DNA of 37,687 bases from assembly GCA_944319795.1 (NCBI GenBank), contig CALUFA010000022.1:1-37687 (forward strand), written 5' to 3'. Within the stretch, counting starts at the first letter, position 1; the number at the start of each line of letters is the position of its first letter. Position numbers and translations under genes: made by a program. The DNA is from an uncultured Prevotella sp. GTDB taxonomy: Bacteria; Bacteroidota; Bacteroidia; Bacteroidales; Bacteroidaceae. Positions 24,752-32,227 of the stretch are shown here, in pieces. The notes beneath the pieces were generated by a model that had not been told where the DNA came from, did not search any database, and worked only from the letters and a program-made list of their open reading frames with translations.

Positions 24752-26225
24752 ACCGTCTTCCTTTCTTGTTGAAGTCGCGTTTGTCCCTGTTTCCCTTAAA
24801 GTCGCGTCCGCTACGGCGGTCATAACGGTCGCCACGGCGTTCGTCGCGTCCTCCGCGGTCATCAAATTCTCTGCGGTCGCGTCCGAAGCTCCGTCTGTCG
24901 CGGTCGCGTGAGCCACGGCTGTCACGGTCGAATTTATGGAATTTGAATGTCCGTATGTCGCCTTCTTCATTGTCTTCAACCTCTTCAAGGCGTTTTTTGA
25001 ATTCCCGGTTTTCCTTGAAGCGGTGCTTCTCAGACATTGCTTTCTTTTCTTCTTCGGTTTTGAGTATGTTGCCGGCTCCGCGGAAGTCGCTTAGCTTTCC
25101 CTCGAACATCTGGTATTTTCGGAACTCGCATTCGAGCGAGCCGTTGTACACCGGTATCTTGATTGACGGCTTAAGGCCGATTTGGTCGAAGCATTCCTCG
25201 CGGTAGCTGAGCACCCACGCGTCGTTGCCCTTGAACTGGTGCTTGAGCGTTTCGCCTATCATGCGGTACGTACCGAGTAGGTCGGGGGTGGATATTCGCT
25301 CGCCGTATGGCGGGTTGGTCACCATTATGGCCTTGTCGGAAGGTTGCTTGAAGTCCTTGAAGTCGGCCTGCTCTACGGTTATGTCTTTAGTCAGTCCGGC
25401 TGCGCGCACGTTCAGGCGGGCCTTGTTTACGGAGGCCATGTCGACGTCGTAGCCGTAGATGTGGTGGGTGAACTCGCGCTCCTGTGAGTCGTCGTTGTAG
25501 ATGCGGTCGAATAGTTCGGCGTCGAAGTCGGGCCATTTCTCGAAGGCGTATTCCTTGCGGAACACTCCCGGGGCCATGTTCCTTGCTATCAGCGCGGCCT
25601 CGACGAGCAGCGTGCCCGAGCCGCACATGGGGTCGATGAAGTCGGTCTCGCCATGCCATCCCGTCATCAGGATCATGCCGGCGGCGAGCACTTCGTTGAG
25701 CGGCGCCTCGACAGACTCCTGCCTGTAACCGCGGCGGTGCAGGCTTTCGCCGCTCGAGTCGAGCGATAGCGTGCAGCGGTCTTCGGCTATGTGCATGTTG
25801 AGGCGTATGTCGGGGTTGGCCACAGAAATGTTGGGGCGCTGCCCGGTCTTCTCGCGGAACTGGTCGACGATGGCGTCCTTGACCTTATATGATACGAACT
25901 TAGAGTGGCGGAACTCGTCGGAGAACACCACCGAGTCGACGGCGAAGCTCTTCTTCAGGTCTAAGTATTGGCTCCAGTCTATCTTCTTTACTTCCTCGTA
26001 CACGTCGTCGGCCGACTGCGCCTTGAAGTGCTTTATGGGCTTTATCACCCTTATTGCGGTGTGCAGGCTGAAGTTGGCGCGGTACATCATTTCCTTGTCG
26101 CCCGTGAACGACACCATGCGCCGTCCTATCTGCACGTTGTTAGCTCCTAATTGCGTAAGCTCCTTGGCCAAAACGGGCTCGAGGCCCATGAACGTTTTGG
26201 CGATGAGTTCAAATTCTTGTTCCAT
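24741..26225 (-). CDS. THUMP-domain class I rRNA methyltransferase with Arg/Gly/Asp-rich tail
   Basis: The 494-residue protein resembles the RlmL (23S rRNA m2G) type: an N-terminal THUMP domain (about 50-165), then the SAM methyltransferase domain with GAVEAPLNEVLAAGM-like region, FIDPMCGSGTLLVEAALIA (motif I), IYGYDVDMASVNKARLNVRA and VTNPPYGERIS (the catalytic N-P-P-Y). From about residue 430 the protein turns into a low-complexity tail dense in Arg, Asp, Gly and Phe (RDSRGSRDRDRRSFGRD, RGGRDERRGDRYDRRSGRD), resembling RGG-type RNA-binding tails. It heads the leftward gene run and has a near-consensus promoter 157 bp upstream. Its stop overlaps the next start by 11 bp. Confidence 0.9.
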   Translation of the reverse strand: MEQEFELIAKTFMGLEPVLAKELTQLGANNVQIGRRMVSFTGDKEMMYRANFSLHTAIRVIKPIKHFKAQSADDVYEEVKKIDWSQYLDLKKSFAVDSVVFSDEFRHSKFVSYKVKDAIVDQFREKTGQRPNISVANPDIRLNMHIAEDRCTLSLDSSGESLHRRGYRQESVEAPLNEVLAAGMILMTGWHGETDFIDPMCGSGTLLVEAALIARNMAPGVFRKEYAFEKWPDFDAELFDRIYNDDSQEREFTHHIYGYDVDMASVNKARLNVRAAGLTKDITVEQADFKDFKQPSDKAIMVTNPPYGERISTPDLLGTYRMIGETLKHQFKGNDAWVLSYREECFDQIGLKPSIKIPVYNGSLECEFRKYQMFEGKLSDFRGAGNILKTEEEKKAMSEKHRFKENREFKKRLEEVEDNEEGDIRTFKFHKFDRDSRGSRDRDRRSFGRDRREFDDRGGRDERRGDRYDRRSGRDFKGNRDKRDFNKKGRRYDD

Positions 26226-26381
26226 TAAATGTTATTGTGATTATGTGGTTTTACTGTATATGATTCCTTTCCGTTGGACAAATTTCCCAACGGCCCGTAT
26301 TGAGACAACTTTCCCGATTGTCCGTGTAAACCCATGCGTTAAGTTGCCGGTAGTCATCAGTGCGGTTCAGAATATTGTCTG

Positions 26382-26413
26382 CAAATTTAATCGTTTTATT
26401 GTTACGAGCCAAA
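26382..26413 (-). promoter_or_regulatory. Promoter for the leftward methyltransferase-peptidase-purD run
   Basis: On the minus strand TTTG (26413-26410), exactly 20 bp, then TAAATTTG (26389-26382): a full match to the Bacteroidetes -33/-7 consensus. It implies a leader of about 150 nt. Confidence 0.75.
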
Positions 26414-26479
26414 TTTTTTCCGTCTTTATTTTTGATTGCCTCCGGCATTCATGCGTCGGTCAGTTTTCTACCGTAGCGC

Positions 26480-26560
26480 GGCAGCATGCCTTCCGCCGTG
26501 TAAAAGGTTGCCTTTTATACTGCGGAAGGCCGTCTTTCGGGGTGTAAAAGGCCACATATT
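26480..26560. repeat. 22-bp-period dyad array C, four units, between divergent promoters
   Basis: Units start at 26480, 26502, 26524 and 26546, exactly 22 bp apart: GGCAGCATGCCTTCC, AAAAGGTTGCCTTTT, GGAAGGCCGTCTTTC and AAAAGGCCACATATT. Spacers are GCCGTGT, ATACTGC and GGGGTGT. The array sits upstream of both the leftward promoter at 26382-26413 and the rightward one at 26691-26721. Confidence 0.8.
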
Positions 26561-26690
26561 GCACGATGAAACGCGGCGTGATATTAACAGGCTGGTAATC
26601 AGTGAATTATAAAATACTGGGGTTCCGTGTGCGGAAGCGTGTATTATCTTCGCCTTAAATGTAAAGTTTTCTTAAATACATGAAGGCATA

Positions 26691-26721
26691 TTGGCATTCT
26701 CACGCAAAAGCGATATATTTG
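26691..26721 (+). promoter_or_regulatory. Promoter for the DsbD/TauE-like membrane-protein gene
   Basis: TTGG (26691-26694), 19 bp, then TATATTTG (26714-26721), a consensus -7 box, 23 bp before the ATG at 26745. Confidence 0.65.
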
Positions 26722-26744
26722 CATTCATTATTTTTTAAGGTAAG

Positions 26745-27443
26745 ATGGATTTTGTTCAGAGTATAATAGACTATAACGGTTTTCCAGTCCTTACGGCTTT
26801 CCTGCTCGGCCTGATCGTGGCCTTGCACCCTTGTCCGCTTGCCGCCAACGTGGCGGCGATGGGCTATTTGGCCCGTGACGTGAACGACCGCCGCCGCGTG
26901 TTCCTTAACGGTTTGGCTTATACCGCCGGGCGCATATTGGCTTATTCGCTGCTCGGCGTAGTGTTGGTGGGCGTGTTCCGCGGCAGCGGCGGCATCGAGG
27001 CCGTCGGCCGTTGGTTCGGCGAGTGGGGCGAAAAGTTGTTGTCACCGGTTCTGATGATAGTGGGCCTGTATTTCATTCTCGACCGTTTCCTCCACAAGCA
27101 CGAGCATTGCCCCGACGTGCCTGTGCGCGGCCGCAAGCTCCGCGGAGCGTGGGGCAGCCTGCTTTTGGGCGTGCTCCTTGCGTTGTCTTTCTGTCCGGAG
27201 AGCGCCATCGTGTATTTCGGCATGCTCATGCCCTTGTCCGCCGGTTCCGCTTGGGGCTGTTTCCTGCCTGTCGTGTTTTCGATAGCCACGTCGGTTCCGG
27301 CCGTAATCATGGCTTGGGCCGTTGCTTACGGGGTCGGCGGAACGCAGGCGGTAAAAAATAAGATGCACGCCGTACAGCGGTGGGTCAACACCGCCGTAGG
27401 CGTGCTGTTCATAGGAGCCGGAGCGTTCTGTCTGTTTAATTAA
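26745..27443 (+). CDS. DsbD/CcdA-like or TauE/SafE-like redox membrane protein
   Basis: The 232-residue protein has about six membrane helices. Conserved Cys-Pro pairs occur in helix 1 (VALHPCPLAANVAAMGYL) and helix 4 (LALSFCPESAIVYFGMLM), the arrangement that lets DsbD/CcdA proteins carry electrons across the inner membrane by disulfide exchange. Bacteroidetes members are often annotated 'sulfite exporter TauE/SafE'. A His-rich loop (DRFLHKHEHCPDVPV) near residue 115 adds a third cysteine and could bind metal. No thioredoxin-like partner lies next to it. It has its own promoter and converges on the DUF4230 pair through a 32-bp inverted repeat. Confidence 0.85.
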   Translation: MDFVQSIIDYNGFPVLTAFLLGLIVALHPCPLAANVAAMGYLARDVNDRRRVFLNGLAYTAGRILAYSLLGVVLVGVFRGSGGIEAVGRWFGEWGEKLLSPVLMIVGLYFILDRFLHKHEHCPDVPVRGRKLRGAWGSLLLGVLLALSFCPESAIVYFGMLMPLSAGSAWGCFLPVVFSIATSVPAVIMAWAVAYGVGGTQAVKNKMHAVQRWVNTAVGVLFIGAGAFCLFN

Positions 27444-27517
27444 GAATTAAGAGTTAAGAATTAAGAAAACATGTCTCGCTGGTAATTTTCTTAATTCTTA
27501 ACTCTTAATTCTTAATT
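27438..27517. terminator. 32-bp perfect AT-rich inverted repeat of TTAAGAA units
   Basis: Arms at 27438-27469 and 27486-27517 are perfect reverse complements over 32 bp. Each is a tandem of 7-bp units (TTAAGAA/TTAAGAG). The loop is 16 nt. The left arm includes the stop codon of the membrane-protein gene, and the repeat lies between two convergent genes, so it probably terminates both. Confidence 0.75.
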
Positions 27518-27526
27518 CAAAAAGAT

Positions 27527-28171
27527 TCAGCGTTCGAACCTCACCTCGATGTTCTCGAATCCCATAGCCTTGAACATTTGGAAGAACTGTTTCATGGCGT
27601 TGTCTTCGGCGCTGGCCATGTTCTCTTTCGTCAGGCACCGCGCCTTCATCTTAGCCTTGGCGCGGTGGTATAAGTCGTCGCGCGCCTTGTCGCTCCACGT
27701 CCCCGACTCGAAGAACGCCTGCGTCTTGGCCTCGTCGATGAAGTCCTCGTCTAAAAGTTTCACCCTCGGCAACGTCACATGAAGGGTGTCGCCACTGAGC
27801 TTCACCCAGTCGTCCTTGGCTTCGGCAAGGTCGATGCCGAGGCGCAGCGTGCCCTTGTAGATGCGTATCAGCTCGTCGCTCTTGAACAGGCGCTTCCTTA
27901 CCGTGTCGACCATTTCCTCGTCCTCGATCGCCAGGAACTCCCATTCGCCTATCTCTTTCATCTCCATCACCTGCGTCGGCGTAATGTCAATCTTGTCGTC
28001 TACATGCACCGTCAGGCTGTCGTCCTTACACGAACGCACCAAGTAAGCGGCCGAAACCAATGCCAATAAGGCTGCGGCGGCTATCGCGTACAGCCTCAGC
28101 CTGCCTGCCTTGGCCGCAAGGCTGCGCAGGCCTCCCGGGCCTTTCCCCTTGTTAAAATTATTGCCTTCCAT
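27527..28171 (-). CDS. DUF4230 protein, membrane-anchored
   Basis: The 214-residue protein has a basic N-terminus (FNKGKGPGGLRSLAAKAGRL), one transmembrane helix (about residues 27-46, LYAIAAAALLALVSAAYLV) and a periplasmic DUF4230 domain: DKIDITPTQVMEMKEIGEWEFLAIEDEEMVDTV, RIYKGTLRLGIDLAEAKDD, LHVTLPRVKLLDEDF and MGFENIEVRFE at the end. DUF4230 proteins are widespread in Bacteroidales but have no assigned function. It overlaps the upstream DUF4230 gene by 14 bp, so the two are probably co-translated and may form a pair. They are only distantly similar to each other. Confidence 0.85.
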   Translation of the reverse strand: MEGNNFNKGKGPGGLRSLAAKAGRLRLYAIAAAALLALVSAAYLVRSCKDDSLTVHVDDKIDITPTQVMEMKEIGEWEFLAIEDEEMVDTVRKRLFKSDELIRIYKGTLRLGIDLAEAKDDWVKLSGDTLHVTLPRVKLLDEDFIDEAKTQAFFESGTWSDKARDDLYHRAKAKMKARCLTKENMASAEDNAMKQFFQMFKAMGFENIEVRFER

Positions 28172-28835
28172 TTTCGATAGTCGTATTTTCGAGAAGCAAC
28201 GGCATGTCTTCTGCCGTGAACTCCTTGCGGAATGTTATCGTGATGTCCTCTTCCTTGAACCCGAGGCGCGCCAGCAGCGGCACCAAGGCGTGCGTGGCAC
28301 CGGCGCGCGCCATGTCGATGATGCCCGTCTGCGGTATGCTCTTGATTATCGCTTCGCGTCCCTGCCGCTCGTATCCGGCCATCTCGGCGTCGGTGAAGTT
28401 CGAGCGGATGAGCGGTACGTGCCTTCTTATCCCTTCGTGGTCGACGCGCGTAGAGGTAAGCTCCACCTTCGGGTCGGGCAGCGTTATTTCCACCTTGCCC
28501 TCTCTTACGCTTACGTTCTTCTCGGAAAAACCGCTGAAGTCCACATACGCCTTCAGCTTGGCGTCGACGGGTATGGCTATCTTACGCTCCGACATCGGCA
28601 CGGCGACGTTGAACTTGCGGTCGAACAGCGAGCCCTTAAGCTCTACCTTGTCGTCGTGGGTTATAATCTTACGCACTTGGTATTCGGCCGTGTACAGCCT
28701 CGAGCACTTCCTGATCTGCATCACCATTACGGGCACGGTGTCGGCCGGGGCGGCGGCCTCCTTCCCCGCATTTCCGCCCGTGCATGCCGCCGATACGAGC
28801 ACGGACGCAAGTAGATATAATGCCAATTTCTTCAT
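28158..28835 (-). CDS. DUF4230 lipoprotein, first of a tandem pair
   Basis: The 225-residue protein begins MKKLALYLLASVLVSAACTG, a lipoprotein signal with lipobox SAAC. The body shows the DUF4230 pattern: VMVMQIRKCSRLYTAEYQVRK, DDKVELKGSLFDRKFNVAVP, KLKAYVDFSGFSEKNVSVRE, KVEITLPDPKVELTSTRVDHE and a C-terminal ARLGFKEEDITITFRKEF. It is likely anchored to a membrane on the periplasmic side. Start ATG 28835 is preferred to the frame from 28880, whose first 15 residues fall in an intergenic repeat. The gene downstream is a second DUF4230 protein. Confidence 0.83.
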   Translation of the reverse strand: MKKLALYLLASVLVSAACTGGNAGKEAAAPADTVPVMVMQIRKCSRLYTAEYQVRKIITHDDKVELKGSLFDRKFNVAVPMSERKIAIPVDAKLKAYVDFSGFSEKNVSVREGKVEITLPDPKVELTSTRVDHEGIRRHVPLIRSNFTDAEMAGYERQGREAIIKSIPQTGIIDMARAGATHALVPLLARLGFKEEDITITFRKEFTAEDMPLLLENTTIENGRQ

Positions 28836-28850
28836 ATTCTCCGTTATTTT

Positions 28851-28980
28851 AGAATTTAAAGAATTTAGGGAAATTATCACTCAGCTAACGCTTCGTTAGA
28901 AGTTAAGGCCAAATGCCTTGCCTGTGTGTACAAGACTATCGGCTTTAATTTCTCTAACTTCTTTACCTTCTTTAAATTCT
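28851..28980. repeat. AT-rich inverted repeat of 9-bp units with unequal arms
   Basis: The left arm (28851-28876) and right arm (28946-28980) are reverse complements except that the right arm has one extra 9-bp unit (CTTCTTTAC) and two substitutions. The loop holds CTAACG-CTT-CGTTAG and AAGGC-CAAAT-GCCTT hairpins. The same AACTTCTTT/AACTTCTCT units recur at 36.3 kb. It lies between divergent genes, so it is not a simple terminator. Confidence 0.65.
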
Positions 28981-29103
28981 TTATTCCATATTCAGTTACA
29001 AAGTTAGTAAAAAAACGCCGACTCCGCTTCATTTTCGAGGCGGTTTTTCGGCACAACTTTCATCTTTAAACGTTTTTTGCTTCGCTCACTCAGAAAATTG
29101 CAT

Positions 29104-29111
29104 TACCTTTG
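29104..29111 (+). promoter_or_regulatory. -7 element for the small lipoprotein gene
   Basis: TACCTTTG fits TAnnTTTG, 24 bp before the ATG at 29136. A TTTG at 29076-29079 is 24 bp upstream, slightly far for a -33 box. Confidence 0.5.
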
Positions 29112-29135
29112 CGCCGTAATAAACCGAAAGCAGAC

Positions 29136-29681
29136 ATGAAGTTGATACGCACGTTGATCGCCGCCTCGGCCGCGGCGCTCGTTTTCGCCGCCTGCGGCGA
29201 GAAAAAGCAGAGCAAGGTCATTATAACCAAGAAACCCGAAGCCAAGGCCCCGGTGGCGCCGGTAAGGATGCAGGACTACGACCACCGCGACGCCGTAGAC
29301 TGGCTCGGCCGCCAATACTCCGTGGCCGTAAGCCGCAAGGCCGACACGTCGTTGCCGATAGTGGCCGACGACGCCGGCGGCAAGTATTACGACAACAGGA
29401 TAAGCGTAAGCGTTACACGGCCGGACGGCACGCTGTTCTTCGACCGCACCTTCACCAAGGCCGACTTCACGCAGCAAGTAGGCGCAAGCTACCTTGAAAA
29501 GAGCGCCCTTTTAGGCATCGTCGTCGACGGCGCCGAGGGCGACAACCTCGTACTGGCGGCCAGCGTAGGCGCCCCCGACGTGCTCAGCGACGACTACGTG
29601 CCCTTGCTGATCACCATTTCGCGCATGGGCGGCGTAAGCATCGAGAAAGACACAAGGCTCGACGGGGAAATTGAAGAATAA
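29136..29681 (+). CDS. Small lipoprotein of unknown function (DUF4738-like)
   Basis: The 181-residue protein begins MKLIRTLIAASAAALVFAAC, a lipoprotein signal with lipobox FAAC. The mature part has a Lys/Pro/Ala linker (IITKKPEAKAPVAPVR) and a compact domain with YDHRDAVDWLGRQYSVAVSR, VTRPDGTLFFDRTFTKADF and PLLITISRMGGVSIEKDTR. This resembles DUF4738 proteins of Bacteroidales, which have no known function. The start is moved from 29109 to ATG 29136 because the shorter form has a proper lipoprotein signal. It has its own -7 box and converges on an AraC-type regulator. Confidence 0.78.
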   Translation: MKLIRTLIAASAAALVFAACGEKKQSKVIITKKPEAKAPVAPVRMQDYDHRDAVDWLGRQYSVAVSRKADTSLPIVADDAGGKYYDNRISVSVTRPDGTLFFDRTFTKADFTQQVGASYLEKSALLGIVVDGAEGDNLVLAASVGAPDVLSDDYVPLLITISRMGGVSIEKDTRLDGEIEE

Positions 29682-29690
29682 GGAAGTGAA

Positions 29691-29792
29691 AAGTGAAGAG
29701 TGAAGAACGAAGAGTGAAGAATCTATTACATTGCTATTTGGATGACAATAAAGCAATTGGATTCTTCACTCTTCGTTCTTCGCCCTTCACTT
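29691..29792. terminator. 33-bp inverted repeat of GTGAAGA units between convergent genes
   Basis: Arms at 29691-29723 and 29760-29792 are reverse complements over 33 bp with about two mismatches. Each is a tandem of 7-bp GTGAAGA/GCGAAGA-like units. The loop contains ATTGCT...AGCAAT. The right arm touches the AraC-family stop codon. Confidence 0.7.
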
Positions 29793-30693
29793 ATTTCATC
29801 CTGTATTCCTGCGGCGTCAGGCCGGTCAGGTGCTTGAAATACTTGCAGAAGAAACTGACGTTGGGGAAGTCCATTGCGTATGCAATCTCGGCCACTTGCA
29901 TGCCCGTGTACCTCAGCATCACCTTCGCCCGGGTTACGGCGGCGCGGTCAATCCACTCCTTGGCGGTTATCCCGCTTGCCGATTTGACGGCCGTGCCGAG
30001 GTAGCGCGGCGTTACGCACATCTTGTCGGCATAAAACCCCAACTTGCGTTCGCGCCCGCCGTGAGTGTTTACAAGGCGTATGAACGAGTTGAAAAGCTCC
30101 TTGCCGCGCGACGTTCCGGGCCCGGCCGTATCCGATTCAGCGTTTTTCAGGTAACCGTAATAATGTATTATGGCGCGGATCAGGCCGTTGAGTGTCTCGT
30201 CGGGGAAACGCTCCATGCCCAGCAGATGCCACACAGAGGCGAACAGCCGCTTGACGGCCGCCGCGTCTTCCTCATGCGGATGCACGGTGAAAAACGGCGC
30301 GTAGCCGTTATACCATACGGGCGGCAAGCCGCCTAAGGCGGCGTTGAGCCGCTCGTTGCCCATCATCATGCCGCACAGGTCGAAGTCTTCCGACATATAG
30401 TTGATTTGCAGTATGCTGCCGGCATATATGAAGGCGAACGTGCCTTCGCCGTATTCGCGCTCAATGAGGTTTACCGTCAGCCTTATCCGCCCTTTCCTTA
30501 TGAAGCCCATGCGGCAGTCTTCCATTATGTAGGGCGTGTCGGGTTGCAGTATGTTTTGCAACGCCTTGTGCCCTTCTCCGAGCATGGCCAGCTCCTTACC
30601 GATGAACCTTACAGGCGCATGCCCGGCCTTCATGCCGCCCACCATGCTTCTCAGTTCGCCGAACGAGAAGCGTTCCGGCGATTTGTTTTTCAT
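29791..30693 (-). CDS. AraC-family transcriptional regulator
   Basis: The 300-residue protein has an N-terminal cupin-like effector part (about 30-180) and a C-terminal AraC DNA-binding domain with two helix-turn-helix motifs: KLGFYADKMCVTPRYLGTAV, then ...AKVMLRYTGMQVAEIAYAMD and FPNVSFFCKYFKHLTGLTPQEYR, the family signature. It is divergent from the efflux operon beginning at 30883 and is the obvious candidate regulator of it. The ligand is unknown. A minus-strand promoter lies 27 bp upstream of its start. Confidence 0.9.
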   Translation of the reverse strand: MKNKSPERFSFGELRSMVGGMKAGHAPVRFIGKELAMLGEGHKALQNILQPDTPYIMEDCRMGFIRKGRIRLTVNLIEREYGEGTFAFIYAGSILQINYMSEDFDLCGMMMGNERLNAALGGLPPVWYNGYAPFFTVHPHEEDAAAVKRLFASVWHLLGMERFPDETLNGLIRAIIHYYGYLKNAESDTAGPGTSRGKELFNSFIRLVNTHGGRERKLGFYADKMCVTPRYLGTAVKSASGITAKEWIDRAAVTRAKVMLRYTGMQVAEIAYAMDFPNVSFFCKYFKHLTGLTPQEYRMK

Positions 30694-30719
30694 CTTCTTT
30701 TTGTATGATTTTTATTGTG

Positions 30720-30750
30720 CAAAAATACAAAAATATCACTTATAGACAAT
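30720..30750 (-). promoter_or_regulatory. Promoter for the AraC-family gene
   Basis: On the minus strand ATTG (30750-30747), 19 bp, then TATTTTTG (30727-30720). A loose dyad ACAATGTTTT...AAAACAGCGTTGT (30746-30774) overlaps it and could be an operator. Confidence 0.5.
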
Positions 30751-30845
30751 GTTTTATGTCGAAAACAGCGTTGTGCGGAGCCAACACGGTACAAAAAGAA
30801 CATTTAATGGTTGTATAAGATAACATTGCGGACGTATTGTAGCAT

Positions 30846-30853
30846 TATCTTTG
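30846..30853 (+). promoter_or_regulatory. -7 element for the efflux operon
   Basis: TATCTTTG fits TAnnTTTG, 30 bp before the ATG at 30883. The -33 box is degenerate, as expected for an activator-dependent promoter. Confidence 0.55.
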
Positions 30854-30882
30854 CAAGCGGAAACAATAATAATCAGATTTAT

Positions 30883-32136
30883 ATGAAGCACTATTTAGTT
30901 TGCATGCTTATACTCTTTTGCGTTGGGACAAGTCGTGCGCAACTAACTTTGGAGCAGTGCAAGGCGTGGGCGAGAGACAATTATCCCGTCATACGGCAGT
31001 ACGACTTAGTGCGGCAGAGCCGCCGGCTCACCGTGGAAAACGCCGCTAAAGCGTGGCTGCCGCAAGTCAGCTTGAGCGGCACGGCGGGCTACCAGAGCGA
31101 CGTTACGACCATTCCCGCCAGCATTCCGGGCGTTGACATCCCGGCTATCGGCAAGGACCAGTATGACGTAAACCTGACGGTGAGCCAGCAGGTGTACGAC
31201 GGCGGAGCCGCAGCCTCGGCCAAGCGGACGGCCGAGGCGCAGGGCGACGTTGGGCTTGAACAAGTCAGCGTTGCCATGTATGACGTTGGCCGGCGCGTCG
31301 ACCAGATGTTTTTCGGCGTGCTCGTGCTCGACGAAAAGATAGCGCAAGTGCGCATATTAAAAGACGACTTGCGGTTGACGCTGGCCTCGGTTGAGGCTAT
31401 GGTTAAGGGCGGGGTGGCCAATCAGGCCGACGTAGACGCCGTAATGGTGGAACAGGTGAAGGCACACCAGAGGGAAACGAGTATGCTAACGCAGCGCGCC
31501 ATTTACCTGAAAATGCTCTCAACATTCACAGGCAAGGACATAAGCGAGGGCGACTCGCTTGTTAAACCGGCACCCCCAGTCGTGCGAAACGGCGCAAACA
31601 GCCGGCCGGAACTGGCTCTTTACGCTGCGCAAGACCGCTTGCTCGACACCCGGCTGAAGTCTCTCGATGTGGGGTTGCGTCCCCGTGTCGGCCTGTTTGC
31701 GCGCGGCGGATACGGCAATCCGGGGCTGAACATGCTGAAAGACGACTTTGACGCTTATTATAAAGTAGGCGTTACGCTGTCGTGGAACTTCGGTTCGCTG
31801 TACACCCGGGCCAACGACCGTCGCAAGATAGAGGCCGAGCGGCTGACCGTGCAGTCGGAGCGTGACGCGTTTCTGTTCGACACACGCCTGCAAACAGAGC
31901 TTAAAAGCGGAGCGGTCGGCAGTCTGAGAAAGCAGATTGAGCAAGACGACGAGATAATAAAGTTGCGTAAGCGCATACGCGAAAAGGCCGAGCTGCGCGT
32001 TGCCAACGGCACGGAGACCGTGAACGAGATGCTCCGCGACATCAACGCAGTAAGCGACGCGCAGCTCGTCAAACGGCTGCATGAAATCCAGCTCTTGCAA
32101 GAAATGTATGAAATCAAACACTTGAACAACTTTTAG
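30883..32136 (+). CDS. TolC-family outer-membrane efflux protein
   Basis: The 417-residue protein has a signal peptide (MKHYLVCMLILFCVGTSRAQ) and two TolC-like repeats of long alpha-helices: LTLEQCKAWARDNYPVIRQYDL, WLPQVSLSGTAGYQ, LTVSQQVYDGGAAASAKRTAEAQ, then NSRPELALYAAQDRL, KVGVTLSWNFGSLYTR and ELRVANGTETVNEMLRDINA. It should form the outer-membrane tunnel of a tripartite pump. Start ATG 30883 gives a proper signal peptide; the longer frame from 30811 runs through the promoter. First gene of a six-gene operon, followed by the adaptor after 91 bp. Confidence 0.9.
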   Translation: MKHYLVCMLILFCVGTSRAQLTLEQCKAWARDNYPVIRQYDLVRQSRRLTVENAAKAWLPQVSLSGTAGYQSDVTTIPASIPGVDIPAIGKDQYDVNLTVSQQVYDGGAAASAKRTAEAQGDVGLEQVSVAMYDVGRRVDQMFFGVLVLDEKIAQVRILKDDLRLTLASVEAMVKGGVANQADVDAVMVEQVKAHQRETSMLTQRAIYLKMLSTFTGKDISEGDSLVKPAPPVVRNGANSRPELALYAAQDRLLDTRLKSLDVGLRPRVGLFARGGYGNPGLNMLKDDFDAYYKVGVTLSWNFGSLYTRANDRRKIEAERLTVQSERDAFLFDTRLQTELKSGAVGSLRKQIEQDDEIIKLRKRIREKAELRVANGTETVNEMLRDINAVSDAQLVKRLHEIQLLQEMYEIKHLNNF

Positions 32137-32227
32137 GGCTATCGTGTATTGAGATTGTAAGGTTGTGCGGCCGCAAAGGTTGTACGGTAAATATATCTAA
32201 GGAAATGAACATTTAAACTGTAAGGAT

